Shown: positions 35,266-43,996, counted from the stretch's first letter. The stretch is DNA of 64,000 bases from Sphingobium cyanobacteriorum (GCF_030580935.1 NZ_JAUQOM010000006.1:1-64000), one strand, 5' to 3'. Notes: generated from the sequence alone by a model not told the origin. Numbers and translations are program-made.

Positions 35266-38200
35266 TCATTCGGCGGGCTGGACCGGACGGTCCCTGTCGT
35301 CGCCCGGCTTGTAGGTCAGCAGCCCCCGGCCCAGTCGCGGCCCGACCCAGCTTTCGATCGCGACCGCCAGGCTGAACGTCGCCGGCACGATCACCAGCGT
35401 CAGCACCGTCGACAGCAGCAGGCCGCCGATCACGGTGATCCCCATCGGCGCGCGCCACGCCCCGTCGCCCGACAGCGACAGGGCCGTGGGCACCATGCCC
35501 GCGACCATCGCCACCGTGGTCATCACGATCGGCTGGGCGCGCTTGTGCCCGGCGTCGACGATCGCCTCGAACTTGGGCACGCCCTTTTCCATCTCCTCCA
35601 GCGCGAAGTCGATGACGAGGATCGAATTTTTCGCCACGATGCCCAGCAGCATCAGCAACCCGATCAGCACCGGCATGGAAATGGGCTGGCCCGCGATATG
35701 CAGCGCCAGCGCACCGCCCAGCGGCGCCAGCAGCAACGACCCCAGATTGACGAAGGGCGGCATGATCCGCTTGTATAGCAGCACCAGCACCGCCAGCACC
35801 AGCAGGATGCCGGCAAAGACGGCGATGACGAAATTCTGGAGCATTTCGCCCTGCCATTTGGCGTCGCCCGCGTTGATCTTCTGCACGCCCTGGATCTTGC
35901 CGTCGTTGATCGCCTTCATCAGGGGCAGGGCGTTGATCTTCTGCATCGCCTGGCTGGTGACGACGCCCGGCGCCAGGTCCGCGCCCACGACGATGCGGCG
36001 GATCTGGTTGTAGCGACGGATCTGTGTCGGCCCCGCGCCGAAGCTGATGTCGGCTATCACCTTGAGCGGGACCGATCCGCCATTGACGGTGGGCACCGGC
36101 ATGTTCTCGATCGTGCCGATATCCTTGCGGCTGTCCTCGGCGATCGACACGCGAATCGGAATCTGGCGATCGGACAGGGAAAATTTGGCGACATTCTGGT
36201 CGATGTCGCCGATCGTCGCGATGCGGATCGACTGGCTGAGCGCGGCCGTCGTCACGCCCAGGCTGGCGGCCAGGTCCAGCCGCGGCTTGATGATGATCTC
36301 CGGCCGCTGCATGTCACCCTGCACGCGGGGCGCGCGCAGTTCGGGAATGCGCGCCATTTCCGCGACCAACTGGTTGGCGGTGCGATCCAGCTTGTCGGGA
36401 TCGTCGGACCCGAACATCATGATGATGTCACGGCCGAAACCGCCGCCCGACTGCGACTGGAAATTGACCCGCGCGTCGGCGATGGTCTGGAACTGGGGCG
36501 CAATCTTGCGTTCCCAGTCGACCGAACTGATCGGCCGGTCCTTCCGCAATGTCAGGTAGATGTCGGCCGTGGTCGGTTCGATCTCGGCAAAGGCGGTGTC
36601 GACCACGGCGCTGTCGGCGACCAGCATGTCGGCGACCTTGCGGGTGATGGCGGTCGTCTGCGCCAATGTGCTGCCGGGCACGGTCTCGATCTTGACCTGG
36701 CTGAAATCGGTGTTGGTGGTCGGCTGGAAGGTCATGGGCAGCGTGGCAAAGGCGATGATCGTCGCGACAAAGGCCAGAAAGCCGATGCCCACGGTCCAGA
36801 CACGATGGTCCAGGAACAGGCTGGTGAAACGCCGCCAGCCGCCCCGCGCGCGATGGGCGATCGCCCTGCGTTCGTCCAGCGACCAGCGCAGGATGCTCAT
36901 ATAACGGTCCATCAGCCAGCCTTCGCCGTGACTTTCCTCGCCATGGGCCTTGAGGAAATAGGCGGCGATCATCGGCGTGATGAGGCGCGCGACGGCCAGG
37001 CTCATCAGGACCGAAACCACCACGGTCATGCCGAACTGGATGAAGAACTGACCCGAAATGCCGGGCATCAGCGCGACCGGCAGGAACACCGCGACGATCG
37101 CCATGGTGGTCGCCAGCACGGCAAGGCCGATCTCGTCCGCCGCATCGATCGACGCCTGATAGGCGGATTTGCCCATCCGCATATGGCGCACGATATTCTC
37201 GATCTCCACGATCGCGTCATCGACCAGCACGCCCGCCACCAGGCTCAATGCCAGCAGCGAAATGCCGTTCAGCGTGAAGCCCATCATGTCCATGAACCAG
37301 AAGGCGGGGATCGCGGACAAGGGGATGGCCAGCGCGGATATGGCGGTCGCGCGCCAGTCGCGCAGGAACAGGAATACGATCACGACCGCCAGCACCGCGC
37401 CCTCGATCATCGCGGCCATGGCCGAATGATATTGTTCCTTGGTGTAGCCGACGCTGGTGTAGAGTTCCTTGAACTGGACCTTGGGATTTTCCTTCCTGAG
37501 CTGGTCCAGTATCTTCATCGCATCATCATAGACGGTGACGTCGGATGCGCCCTTGGCCTTTTCCACGCTGAAACTGGTGACTTGCCGCCCGTTCATCAGC
37601 GCCAGGCTGCGCTGTTCGGCATACATGTCGCGCACCTGCGCGATGTCGGACAGCTTGACCGTGCGCGCGCCGCTGATCGCGATCTGGGTCGCGCCCAGGT
37701 CGCGCGCGTTGCGGGCGTTGCCCAGCACGCGGATCGATTGTTCGGCGCCGGCGATCTCGGTGCGGCCGCCGGCCGCGTTCAGGTTGACCTGGCTGAGCTG
37801 CTGGTTGACCTGGGCGGCGGTGATGCCGAATGCCTGGAGCTTGGCCGGGTCCAGGATGACGCGAATTTCGCGGCTGACGCCGCCACTGCGATTGATCGCC
37901 GCCATGCCGCTGACCGACAACAGCCGTTTGGCCACCGTATTGTCGACATACCAGGACAGTTCTTCCAGCGTCATGTCGCTGGTTTCGGCGCTGAAAAAGG
38001 CGATCGGCCCGCCATCAATGTCGATGCGCGTGACCTGCGGCTCCAATATGCCTTCGGGCAGGTCGCTGCGAATCTGGTCCACGGCGTTCTTCACGTCGCT
38101 GACGGCGCGATCGACGGGCGTGCCGATCTGGAACTGCACGTTCGTGAGCGACCGGCCCTCTGACGCGAAGGACGTGATCTCATCGACGCCGCTGATGCCG

Positions 38201-38424
38201 CGGACCGCCGCCTCGATCCGCTGTGTGACCTGCGTTTCCAGTTCGGTCGGCGCGGCGCCCGGCTGGCTGACGACGACGCTGACGGCCGGGAAGCTGATGT
38301 CGGGATTATTGTTGACGTCCATCCGGCTGAAACTGACCAGCCCCGCCAGCAGCAGGGCGGCGAACATCACCAGCGGCGTCACCGGGTTGCGGATCGCCCA
38401 TGCGGAAATATTGCGAAAATTCAT
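35266..38424 (-). CDS. RND multidrug efflux pump inner-membrane subunit
   Basis: Proton-driven exporter of the AcrB/MexB type (HAE family), 1052 residues with the usual twelve membrane segments. The N-terminus NISAWAIRNPVTPLVMF and the fourth-segment proton-relay acids in LVAGVLVDDAIVEIEN are visible. Later come VVVSQPGAAPTELETQV in the porter domain and GIVAKNSILVIDFALEEMEKG in the second half. The extra arginine-rich stretch near residue 520 (RRAIAHRARGGWRRF) is the cytosolic link between the halves. GAAGGA precedes the ATG. It follows its adaptor gene on the same strand; no outer-membrane channel gene is present. The substrate is unknown. Confidence 0.95.
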   Translation of the reverse strand: MNFRNISAWAIRNPVTPLVMFAALLLAGLVSFSRMDVNNNPDISFPAVSVVVSQPGAAPTELETQVTQRIEAAVRGISGVDEITSFASEGRSLTNVQFQIGTPVDRAVSDVKNAVDQIRSDLPEGILEPQVTRIDIDGGPIAFFSAETSDMTLEELSWYVDNTVAKRLLSVSGMAAINRSGGVSREIRVILDPAKLQAFGITAAQVNQQLSQVNLNAAGGRTEIAGAEQSIRVLGNARNARDLGATQIAISGARTVKLSDIAQVRDMYAEQRSLALMNGRQVTSFSVEKAKGASDVTVYDDAMKILDQLRKENPKVQFKELYTSVGYTKEQYHSAMAAMIEGAVLAVVIVFLFLRDWRATAISALAIPLSAIPAFWFMDMMGFTLNGISLLALSLVAGVLVDDAIVEIENIVRHMRMGKSAYQASIDAADEIGLAVLATTMAIVAVFLPVALMPGISGQFFIQFGMTVVVSVLMSLAVARLITPMIAAYFLKAHGEESHGEGWLMDRYMSILRWSLDERRAIAHRARGGWRRFTSLFLDHRVWTVGIGFLAFVATIIAFATLPMTFQPTTNTDFSQVKIETVPGSTLAQTTAITRKVADMLVADSAVVDTAFAEIEPTTADIYLTLRKDRPISSVDWERKIAPQFQTIADARVNFQSQSGGGFGRDIIMMFGSDDPDKLDRTANQLVAEMARIPELRAPRVQGDMQRPEIIIKPRLDLAASLGVTTAALSQSIRIATIGDIDQNVAKFSLSDRQIPIRVSIAEDSRKDIGTIENMPVPTVNGGSVPLKVIADISFGAGPTQIRRYNQIRRIVVGADLAPGVVTSQAMQKINALPLMKAINDGKIQGVQKINAGDAKWQGEMLQNFVIAVFAGILLVLAVLVLLYKRIMPPFVNLGSLLLAPLGGALALHIAGQPISMPVLIGLLMLLGIVAKNSILVIDFALEEMEKGVPKFEAIVDAGHKRAQPIVMTTVAMVAGMVPTALSLSGDGAWRAPMGITVIGGLLLSTVLTLVIVPATFSLAVAIESWVGPRLGRGLLTYKPGDDRDRPVQPAE

Positions 38425-38558
38425 GACGGGCTTCCTTCACCGGACGCGCTGGCGCGTCCGTCCAACCTGTGCCGGAGGCAGCAGCGCGCCCCTCCATCTG
38501 TTCCCGCGCGTCGCCGCGCGCATCGCCGTTACGGGCAGGCGCCACCGGCGCGCCGCCC

Positions 38559-39728
38559 CTATCGGATCTTCAACAATTCCGGCTTCACCTTCTGCCCCGG
38601 CGTCAGGAAGGCGGCGGCAGAGGTGACGACGCTTTCGGCGCCGGAAATGCCACTGGTCACGGCAACCCCGGCGTCGGACACCTGGCCGACGGTCACATCG
38701 CGCCGCTCCACCTGATTCCTGCCGTTGATGATATAGACATAGCTGCCCTTGGGGTCGCTCTGCACCGCGGATTCGGGCAGCAGCGGGGCGCTGCCGGACC
38801 CGCTGGTGATCGTCGCGGCGGCGAAGCCGCCAGGGCGGATCGCGGCATTATAGGGGACCGCGATGCGCGCTATGCCCTGACGGGTCTGCGGGTCCACGAC
38901 CGGCGACACCTGCCAGATGCGACCGGCGAATTGCGTCTTGCTGCCGACCGGCGTTACGGTCGCGCCATTGCCGGGGCGCAGCGTCGCCAGATCGCCCTCG
39001 GCCACCTGCGCCTGCATTTCCATTTCGCCATCCCTGGCCATGCGGAACAGCGCACCGCCGCCGGCCTGGACGATCTGGCCCGGCTCGACCGATCGGGTCA
39101 GCACCAGCCCGGCGGCGGGCGCGCGGATGTCCAGCCGCCCGGTGCGGGCGCGCTGTTCGGCAAGCTGGGCGGCGGCGACATTGACGCGCGCCTGGGCGGC
39201 GTCGCGCGTCGCGGTGCGCTGGTCGATGTCGGCGGCGCTGATGAAGCCGCGTCCGACCAGCGCCTTGGCGCGATCGAGCTGCGCCTGCGCCAGCTTCGCG
39301 TCGGCGCGGGCCACCTCCACCTGCGCGGCCAGCGACCGGACCTGCTCGGTCTGAACCGATCGTTCGACAGTGGCCAGCACCTGCCCGGCGCGAACCCAGT
39401 CGCCCGGCTGCACCAGCACCTGGCTCACCATGCCGCCTTCACCGACCACGCCGACGGGCATGTCGACTCGTGCGGCCAGCGATCCGGTCGCCGTCACGGT
39501 GCGGGCGACGGTCGACTGGCCGGGCCGCAGCACGGTGACGACGGGCACCTGCGCGCCGGGCGGCGGGGCCGCCGCCTTGTCGCCCCGCATCGATATCCAG
39601 GCCGCCACAGCCACCAGCAGCACGGCCGCGCCCCCGCCGATCAGCATCAGCCGATTGCGGCGTCGGGGCGACACATGCTCGTCGATGACGACCGCTGAGT
39701 CGCCCAGCAGTTGGGTTTCGTAATTCAT
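38559..39728 (-). CDS. RND efflux periplasmic adaptor protein
   Basis: Membrane-fusion protein linking the RND pump to an outer-membrane channel. A cytosolic leader (residues 1-28) precedes one anchor (LMLIGGGAAVLLVAVAAWI). Lipoyl-like halves (VLVQPGDWVRAGQVLATVE; IRAPAAGLVLTRSVEPGQIV) flank a coiled hairpin rich in Ala, Gln and Arg, and the beta-barrel and proximal domains end at LTPGQKVKPELLKI. It has 389 residues. It is the first gene of the operon and lies 43 bp below a palindromic operator candidate. Confidence 0.93.
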   Translation of the reverse strand: MNYETQLLGDSAVVIDEHVSPRRRNRLMLIGGGAAVLLVAVAAWISMRGDKAAAPPPGAQVPVVTVLRPGQSTVARTVTATGSLAARVDMPVGVVGEGGMVSQVLVQPGDWVRAGQVLATVERSVQTEQVRSLAAQVEVARADAKLAQAQLDRAKALVGRGFISAADIDQRTATRDAAQARVNVAAAQLAEQRARTGRLDIRAPAAGLVLTRSVEPGQIVQAGGGALFRMARDGEMEMQAQVAEGDLATLRPGNGATVTPVGSKTQFAGRIWQVSPVVDPQTRQGIARIAVPYNAAIRPGGFAAATITSGSGSAPLLPESAVQSDPKGSYVYIINGRNQVERRDVTVGQVSDAGVAVTSGISGAESVVTSAAAFLTPGQKVKPELLKIR

Positions 39729-39770
39729 GCCGCTTCTCGTCTTTCCGGCGCTTCGCCCCTGTGGACGACT

Positions 39771-39790
39771 GTGTTATATGAATATATCAC
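39771..39790 (-). promoter_or_regulatory. operator-like palindrome upstream of the RND efflux operon
   Basis: A 20-bp imperfect palindrome (GTGtTATATg / aATATAtCAC, 8 of 10 positions paired) lies in an AT-rich patch 42 bp before the adaptor start. TetR- or MarR-type regulators of efflux pumps bind sites of this form. No regulator gene is adjacent. Confidence 0.45.
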
Positions 39791-39965
39791 TGCTCTCAAC
39801 CCCCAATATCATGGTTCAAAGGGGGACGGCAAAGCGAAATCCGCGCTGGATCGACGTGGAAAAGCGACACAATGTTCGTTCATAACGCTGTCGCATCGTC
39901 TTGCAAAATATCGTCGGCTGTGGCGCTATGCGTGATCGGTGCAGGGGGATGGAGAGGAACGCAGC

Positions 39966-40214
39966 ATGGACTTGCTGGGGTGGATCATCGTCGGCCTGCT
40001 GGCTGGCGCGATTGCGAAATGGATCATGCCGGGGCGCGACCCTGGCGGCTGCGTCGTCACGATCCTGCTGGGCATTGCCGGCGCGTTGCTGGCCGGCTTT
40101 GTTGGAAGGCTCGCCGGGCTTTACGCGCCGGGGGAGCGGGCGGGCTTCATCGCCGCGGTCATCGGCGCGATCGCGGTGCTCGCGCTCTATCGCTGGTTTT
40201 CCAGCCGCCGATAA
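39966..40214 (+). CDS. GlsB/YeaQ/YmgE-family small membrane protein
   Basis: 82 residues with three hydrophobic segments: WIIVGLLAGAIAKWIMPG, VVTILLGIAGALLAGFVG and FIAAVIGAIAVLALY. The Gly-rich pattern with RDPGG is typical of this family, also annotated as transglycosylase-associated proteins, which are often stress-induced. GAGAGGA precedes ATG 39966. It converges on a second member of the same family, with a terminator between. Confidence 0.85.
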   Translation: MDLLGWIIVGLLAGAIAKWIMPGRDPGGCVVTILLGIAGALLAGFVGRLAGLYAPGERAGFIAAVIGAIAVLALYRWFSSRR

Positions 40215-40231
40215 AGGCATCGCCCATGCAA

Positions 40232-40264
40232 AAAGGGCCGCGCCATTGGCTGGCGCGGCCCTTT
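40232..40264. terminator. bidirectional terminator between two YeaQ-type genes
   Basis: A perfect 13-bp stem (AAAGGGCCGCGCC / GGCGCGGCCCTTT) with a 7-base loop, flanked by A on the left and TTT on the right, serves both convergent genes. Confidence 0.85.
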
Positions 40265-40284
40265 GGCGTGCCTTGGCTGGTGCG

Positions 40285-40542
40285 TTATCGCACCGAACCG
40301 CGGCGGACCAGATTGACGATCGCCAGCAGGATGATGGCGCCGACCAGCGACACGAGGAAGCTGTAGAGCGTCAGGCCGGCATTGTTGATCGAACCGCCGC
40401 TGAAGATCAGGCCACCGATGAAGGCGCCGACGATGCCGACCACGATATTGAGCAGGATGCCCTGCTGTGCGTCGGTCCGCATCACCATGCTGGCGAGCCA
40501 GCCGATGACACCGCCTACGATAAGCCACAAGATAATGCCCAT
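40285..40542 (-). CDS. GlsB/YeaQ/YmgE-family small membrane protein
   Basis: 85 residues, three hydrophobic segments (ILWLIVGGVIGWLASMVM; GILLNIVVGIVGAFIGGLI; LYSFLVSLVGAIILLAIV), Gly-rich and ending NLVRRGSVR. It is a paralogue of the gene converging on it. AAGGAGAGTAAC places the start at ATG 40542; longer in-frame readings have no support. Such proteins are often induced by osmotic or stationary-phase stress, but nothing in the promoter shows how this one is controlled. Confidence 0.87.
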   Translation of the reverse strand: MGIILWLIVGGVIGWLASMVMRTDAQQGILLNIVVGIVGAFIGGLIFSGGSINNAGLTLYSFLVSLVGAIILLAIVNLVRRGSVR

Positions 40543-40686
40543 GTTACTCTCCTTGACCACGCCCCCAGCGGGTTGGGTGCTGCATTCAACGGTGGAGAGG
40601 GCGTCGCGTTCCATGAACGGGAAATGATTCCGGGCGGGAAACCATCGTGGCTTTGCGCCGTTTAGGCGCGCCCGCGCCGCGCATGG

Positions 40687-40720
40687 AAAAAGGGCCGCCG
40701 GATCATCCCGACGGCCCTTT
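40687..40720 (-). terminator. terminator after sciP
   Basis: AAAGGGCCG (40689-40697) pairs with CGGCCCTTT (40712-40720); on the - strand a run of five T completes it, 25 bp past the sciP stop. Confidence 0.8.
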
Positions 40721-40744
40721 GCATTCCAGCGCAAGGCATCTGGA

Positions 40745-41044
40745 TCAATATTTCTGCTGCCGCTCGTAGAGGGACTTGTAATATTGGATGCGGGTGACGC
40801 GCAGGCCATGCATGCCCGAACGATCGACCGCGCGCTGCCAGCCGGCAAATTCCTCCAGCGTCAGATTATAGCGCGCGCAGGCTTCGTCCACGGTCAGCAG
40901 GCCGCCATTGACCGCCGCGACGACCTCTGCCTTGCGCCGTACCACCCAACGGGTCGTGTCCGCCGGCGGCAGGCTGTCCAGGGTCAGGGGTTCCCCAAGC
41001 GGCCCGACGACCTGGGCGGGCCTGATTTTCTGGTTCTCGATCAT
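40745..41044 (-). CDS. sciP: SciP-like CtrA inhibitor, DUF1153
   Basis: 99-residue DUF1153 protein. In Caulobacter SciP binds the cell-cycle regulator CtrA and blocks transcription of its targets. The conserved blocks are VVGPLGEPLTLDSLPP, DTTRWVVRRKAEVVAAVNGG, LTVDEACARYNLTLEEFAGW and GLRVTRIQYYK, which form a helix-turn-helix-like fold. GAGGGTAAGA places the start at ATG 41044. It stands alone with its own terminator. The 568 bp upstream to mnmA contain one doubtful short gene, a TTACCGACCCTTA motif and TTTTGTTAACTTTTG at about 41566-41580. Confidence 0.92.
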   Translation of the reverse strand: MIENQKIRPAQVVGPLGEPLTLDSLPPADTTRWVVRRKAEVVAAVNGGLLTVDEACARYNLTLEEFAGWQRAVDRSGMHGLRVTRIQYYKSLYERQQKY

Positions 41045-41148
41045 TCTTACCCTCAATCTGCGGCACTGGCGTTGCCGAATTCAGCAGTGGAAACCCTTAT
41101 CGGCATCAGCCCTGAAGATCGGCTAAAGCCCCACGGTAAACACTGCCT

Positions 41149-41448
41149 TCATCTTTCCTTGCCCCCGGCTAAACGGCTCGCGATCAACGGGTTGAAGCTT
41201 CCCGCGAGACGTACGGCTTCGATCCTGCCGCCGGAGCGTGGCGCGAAAATTCCCGCCAGCTCCTGAATCCAGTCATGACTTCCATCCTGCCCCCGCAGGA
41301 CGCCCGCCACCGCCAGCGCGGTGGGACTGGCCGCCTGCGCGGCTGCCGTAGCGGCCCGCAGGAACGGCCAGGCCGGAACGCGCGGCCGGCTCAGGGGTCT
41401 GGTGGTGGCGGGCTTCAACCCGCCACCCCGAAGAAAACTCAGATCCAT
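41149..41448 (-). CDS. doubtful short gene upstream of sciP
   Basis: 99 codons, Ala- and Arg-rich, with an orderly C-terminal part (HDWIQELAGIFAPRSGGRI; FNPLIASRLAGG). No family is recognised and the ribosome-binding site is poor. Third-position GC is lower than in the neighbouring genes. In its favour, a TTACCGACCCTTA motif (41474-41486), shared with the 12.3-kb operon, lies about 25-40 bp upstream. It may be a real small protein or chance. Confidence 0.3.
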   Translation of the reverse strand: MDLSFLRGGGLKPATTRPLSRPRVPAWPFLRAATAAAQAASPTALAVAGVLRGQDGSHDWIQELAGIFAPRSGGRIEAVRLAGSFNPLIASRLAGGKER

Positions 41449-41612
41449 GACCCTGTGTGTAGGGAAGAATGAATAAGGGTCGGTAAACTCGCTTACGCTT
41501 TCGTGACTCGTCCGGTCGCCCTTTCCCGTCGATCCATCCTGATATGGCGCAAAGCGGCGCTACCTTTTGTTAACTTTTGCGCGAAGGGCGCCACTATATT
41601 ATAGGCGCGCCC

Positions 41613-42719
41613 ATGCAGCCCCAGTTCCAGCTTATCGAGCCGCTCAGTGCGCGGCGCATCGTCGTCGCCATGTCGGGCGGCGTGGACTCCAGCGTCGTCG
41701 CCGCCCTTGCCGCTAGGACGGGGGCCGAAGTCATCGGTGTCACGCTCCAGCTTTACGATCATGGCGCGGCTGTGGGCCGCACCGGCAGTTGCTGCGCGGG
41801 CCAGGACATACGGGACGCGCGCGCGGTCGCCGACCGCATCGGCATCGCCCATTATGTCTTTGATTATGAAACGGCCTTCCGCGATTCGGTGATCGCCGAC
41901 TTTGCCGATGAATATATGGCCGGGCGCACGCCCATCCCCTGCGTGAAGTGCAATATGGGGGTGAAGTTCACCGACCTTTTCCAGATCGCGCGCGACCTGG
42001 GCGCCGACTGCCTGGCCACCGGCCATTATGTCCAGCGGGTCGAGGGCGATCAAGGCGCGGAACTGCACCGCGCCGCTGACCCGGCGCGCGACCAGAGCTA
42101 TTTCCTCTTCGCCACGACTCAGGCCCAGCTCGACTATCTGCGTTTCCCGCTGGGCGGCCTGCCCAAGCCCATGGTGCGCGAGATCGCCGCCGAACTCGGC
42201 CTCTCGGTCGCCTTGAAGCCCGACAGCCAGGACATCTGCTTCGTGCCTGATGGCGACTATGCCAGGATCGTGCGCAAACTGCGCCCCGACGCGGACGAGG
42301 GCGGCGACATCGTGCATATCGATGGCCGGGTGCTCGGCCGGCACAAGGGGATGATCCATTTCACCGTCGGTCAGCGCAAGGGGCTGGAGATTGGCGGCCA
42401 GCCCGACCCGCTCTATGTCGTGCGGCTGGATGCGGCGGCCAAGCGCGTGATCGTGGGGCCGCGCGCGGCGCTGGCGGTGTCGGGCGCGGTGCTGAGCGAC
42501 ATCAACTGGCTGGGCGGGGATTTCACCGGGCCGCTGACCGCCAAGGTGCGCTCCATGGCCAAGCCGGTCCCGGCGCGGCTGGACGGCGATCGCCTGCTGT
42601 TCGACGCGCCGGAATATGGCGTCGCGCCGGGGCAGGCGGCAGTGCTGTATGCGGGCGACCGCGTCCTGGGCGGCGGCTGGATCGCCAGCACGCAGAGCGC
42701 GATGGCGGAGGCGGCGTAG
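41613..42719 (+). CDS. mnmA: tRNA 2-thiouridine(34) synthase MnmA
   Basis: Activates U34 of Lys, Glu and Gln tRNAs with ATP and inserts sulfur. The PP-loop [14 protein letters not shown] is at about residues 21-34. [28 protein letters not shown] (first catalytic Cys) and [15 protein letters not shown] (second Cys) follow. The C-terminal half carries [14 protein letters not shown] and the last barrel ending [14 protein letters not shown]. It has 368 residues from ATG 41613; a start 12 codons upstream is unlikely. An AT-rich TATATTATAG about 17 bp upstream may belong to its promoter. Confidence 0.96.
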   Translation: MQPQFQLIEPLSARRIVVAMSGGVDSSVVAALAARTGAEVIGVTLQLYDHGAAVGRTGSCCAGQDIRDARAVADRIGIAHYVFDYETAFRDSVIADFADEYMAGRTPIPCVKCNMGVKFTDLFQIARDLGADCLATGHYVQRVEGDQGAELHRAADPARDQSYFLFATTQAQLDYLRFPLGGLPKPMVREIAAELGLSVALKPDSQDICFVPDGDYARIVRKLRPDADEGGDIVHIDGRVLGRHKGMIHFTVGQRKGLEIGGQPDPLYVVRLDAAAKRVIVGPRAALAVSGAVLSDINWLGGDFTGPLTAKVRSMAKPVPARLDGDRLLFDAPEYGVAPGQAAVLYAGDRVLGGGWIASTQSAMAEAA

Positions 42720-42725
42720 CGTCTG

Positions 42726-43013
42726 CTACGGAGTGATTATAGGGCAAGACGGCTCGGATGGCGCCAAGATGTGCTGGACGGTTAGACCCGTCCAATAGCG
42801 ACAAGCCAGCCACGTATCTTGCGTCGTTCTGGCGGCTTCATCGGCATTGGCTGGCGGTGTGTCTGAAACCAGGTCCCCTTCGAATATAAAAATCTGCTTG
42901 CGCTCGGATGAGAGTCTTACCTTCTTTCCTGTCAGTTCAAGAAATGCGGCTTGTGATGAAAAAAGAATGAGTGCGGTCAAGACCGAACGGAAAATGGGTT
43001 TTCGTGGCATCAT
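42726..43013 (-). CDS. hypothetical small exported protein
   Basis: 95 residues with a plausible signal peptide (MMPRKPIFRSVLTALILFSS), a charged middle and a C-terminal part with two cysteines (LACRYWTGLTVQHILAPSEP). No family is recognised. The region 42800-43020 is clearly lower in GC than its surroundings, which suggests a recent arrival or weak selection. No good ribosome-binding site is seen before the ATG pair. It lies alone in the 509-bp space between mnmA and hisG. Confidence 0.4.
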   Translation of the reverse strand: MMPRKPIFRSVLTALILFSSQAAFLELTGKKVRLSSERKQIFIFEGDLVSDTPPANADEAARTTQDTWLACRYWTGLTVQHILAPSEPSCPIITP

Positions 43014-43064
43014 GGTGGGCTAGCAGGCTGCGTTACCTAGTTACAATGATGCGTTTTCGAAAAG

Positions 43065-43170
43065 CCCCTCCCCTTCAGGGGAGGGGTTGGAGTGGGGCGT
43101 GCAGCGAAATCCAGCATTCGCTTTTGCGGCCCACTCCCACCCCTTGGTGCCCTCCCCTGAAGGGGAGGGG
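43065..43170. repeat. intergenic inverted-repeat element, CCCCTCCCC type
   Basis: Two hairpins, CCCCTCCCC-TTCA-GGGGAGGGG (43065-43086) and CCCTCCCC-TGAA-GGGGAGGGG (43150-43170), are reverse complements of each other. They flank a 60-bp centre whose edges (GTTGGAGTGGGG; CCCACTCCCACCCC) also pair. The whole is a roughly 105-bp symmetric element between mnmA and hisG, of the kind found repeatedly between genes in sphingomonads. I see nothing else in 43020-43228. Confidence 0.75.
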
Positions 43171-43228
43171 ATAAGAAGCCCCCCACAACCTTGCCCTTTT
43201 ACGCCCCCGCGCGTAAGGCCCGCGCGTC

Positions 43229-43891
43229 ATGACTCGCCCGCTCACCTTCGCCATCCCCAAGGGCCGCATCCTCGATGAAGCGCTGCCCCTGCTCTCGCGT
43301 GCCGGTATCGAACCGGAGGCGGAGTTTCATGACAAGAAGAGCCGCGCGCTGCGCTTCGCCACCAACCGGCCCGACGTATCGATCATCCGCGTGCGCGCGT
43401 TCGACGTCGCGACCTTCGTCGCCCATGGCGCGGCGCAGATCGGCATCGTCGGCTCCGACGTGGTGGAGGAGTTCAGCTATTCCGAACTCTACGCGCCAGT
43501 GGACCTTAACATCGGCCATTGCCGCCTGTCGGTCGCCGAACCCACCGGCCTGGCCGACGAGGATCAGGCCGCGATGAGCCATGTCCGCGTCGCGACCAAA
43601 TATCCCCACCTCACCCGCCGCTATTATGAAGCGCGCGGGCTTCAGGCCGAATGCGTGAAATTGAACGGCGCGATGGAATTGGCCCCCTCGCTCGGCCTGT
43701 CGCGCCGGATCGTCGATCTCGTCTCGTCGGGCGCGACGCTGAAAGCCAACGGCCTCGTTGAAACCGACGTCATCATGCAGATTTCCGCCCGCCTGATCGT
43801 CAACCGCGCCGCCTACAAGATGCGCTCGGCGGAACTGTCGCCGCTGGTGGAGGCGTTTCGCGCCGCCGTGGGGGTGAAGGATGCGGCGTGA
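43229..43891 (+). CDS. hisG: ATP phosphoribosyltransferase, short form
   Basis: First step of histidine synthesis: ATP plus PRPP. The 220-residue protein lacks the C-terminal regulatory domain of long HisG, so it should need HisZ, which is not in the window. Motifs are [52 protein letters not shown] and the PRPP-loop region [14 protein letters not shown]. It is followed by hisD and nusB on the same strand, with an intergenic repeat before hisD. Confidence 0.95.
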   Translation: MTRPLTFAIPKGRILDEALPLLSRAGIEPEAEFHDKKSRALRFATNRPDVSIIRVRAFDVATFVAHGAAQIGIVGSDVVEEFSYSELYAPVDLNIGHCRLSVAEPTGLADEDQAAMSHVRVATKYPHLTRRYYEARGLQAECVKLNGAMELAPSLGLSRRIVDLVSSGATLKANGLVETDVIMQISARLIVNRAAYKMRSAELSPLVEAFRAAVGVKDAA

Positions 43892-43901
43892 CCTCCATCA
43901 T

Positions 43902-43986
43902 CCGTCATGCCAGCTTAGGCTGGCATCTCACTTCTTTTTTTCCGACCTCAAGAAAAGAGAGATCCCAGCCTTCGCTGGGATGACGA
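43902..43986. repeat. 85-bp intergenic inverted-repeat element
   Basis: The left end (CGTCATGCCAGCTTAGGCTG, then GCATCTCA) and right end (AGATCCCAGCCTTCGCTGG, then GATGACG) are imperfect reverse complements, each with its own small hairpin, around a T-rich centre. This CGTCATCCCAGCGAAGGCTGGGA-like family is widespread between genes in sphingomonads. It lies between hisG and hisD. Confidence 0.75.
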
Positions 43987-43996
43987 AATAAGTGCA

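Noticed and set aside
41275..41472. 65-codon + strand frame upstream of mnmA
   Set aside because: No ribosome-binding site and no motif; it overlaps the opposite-strand short gene, which is itself doubtful.
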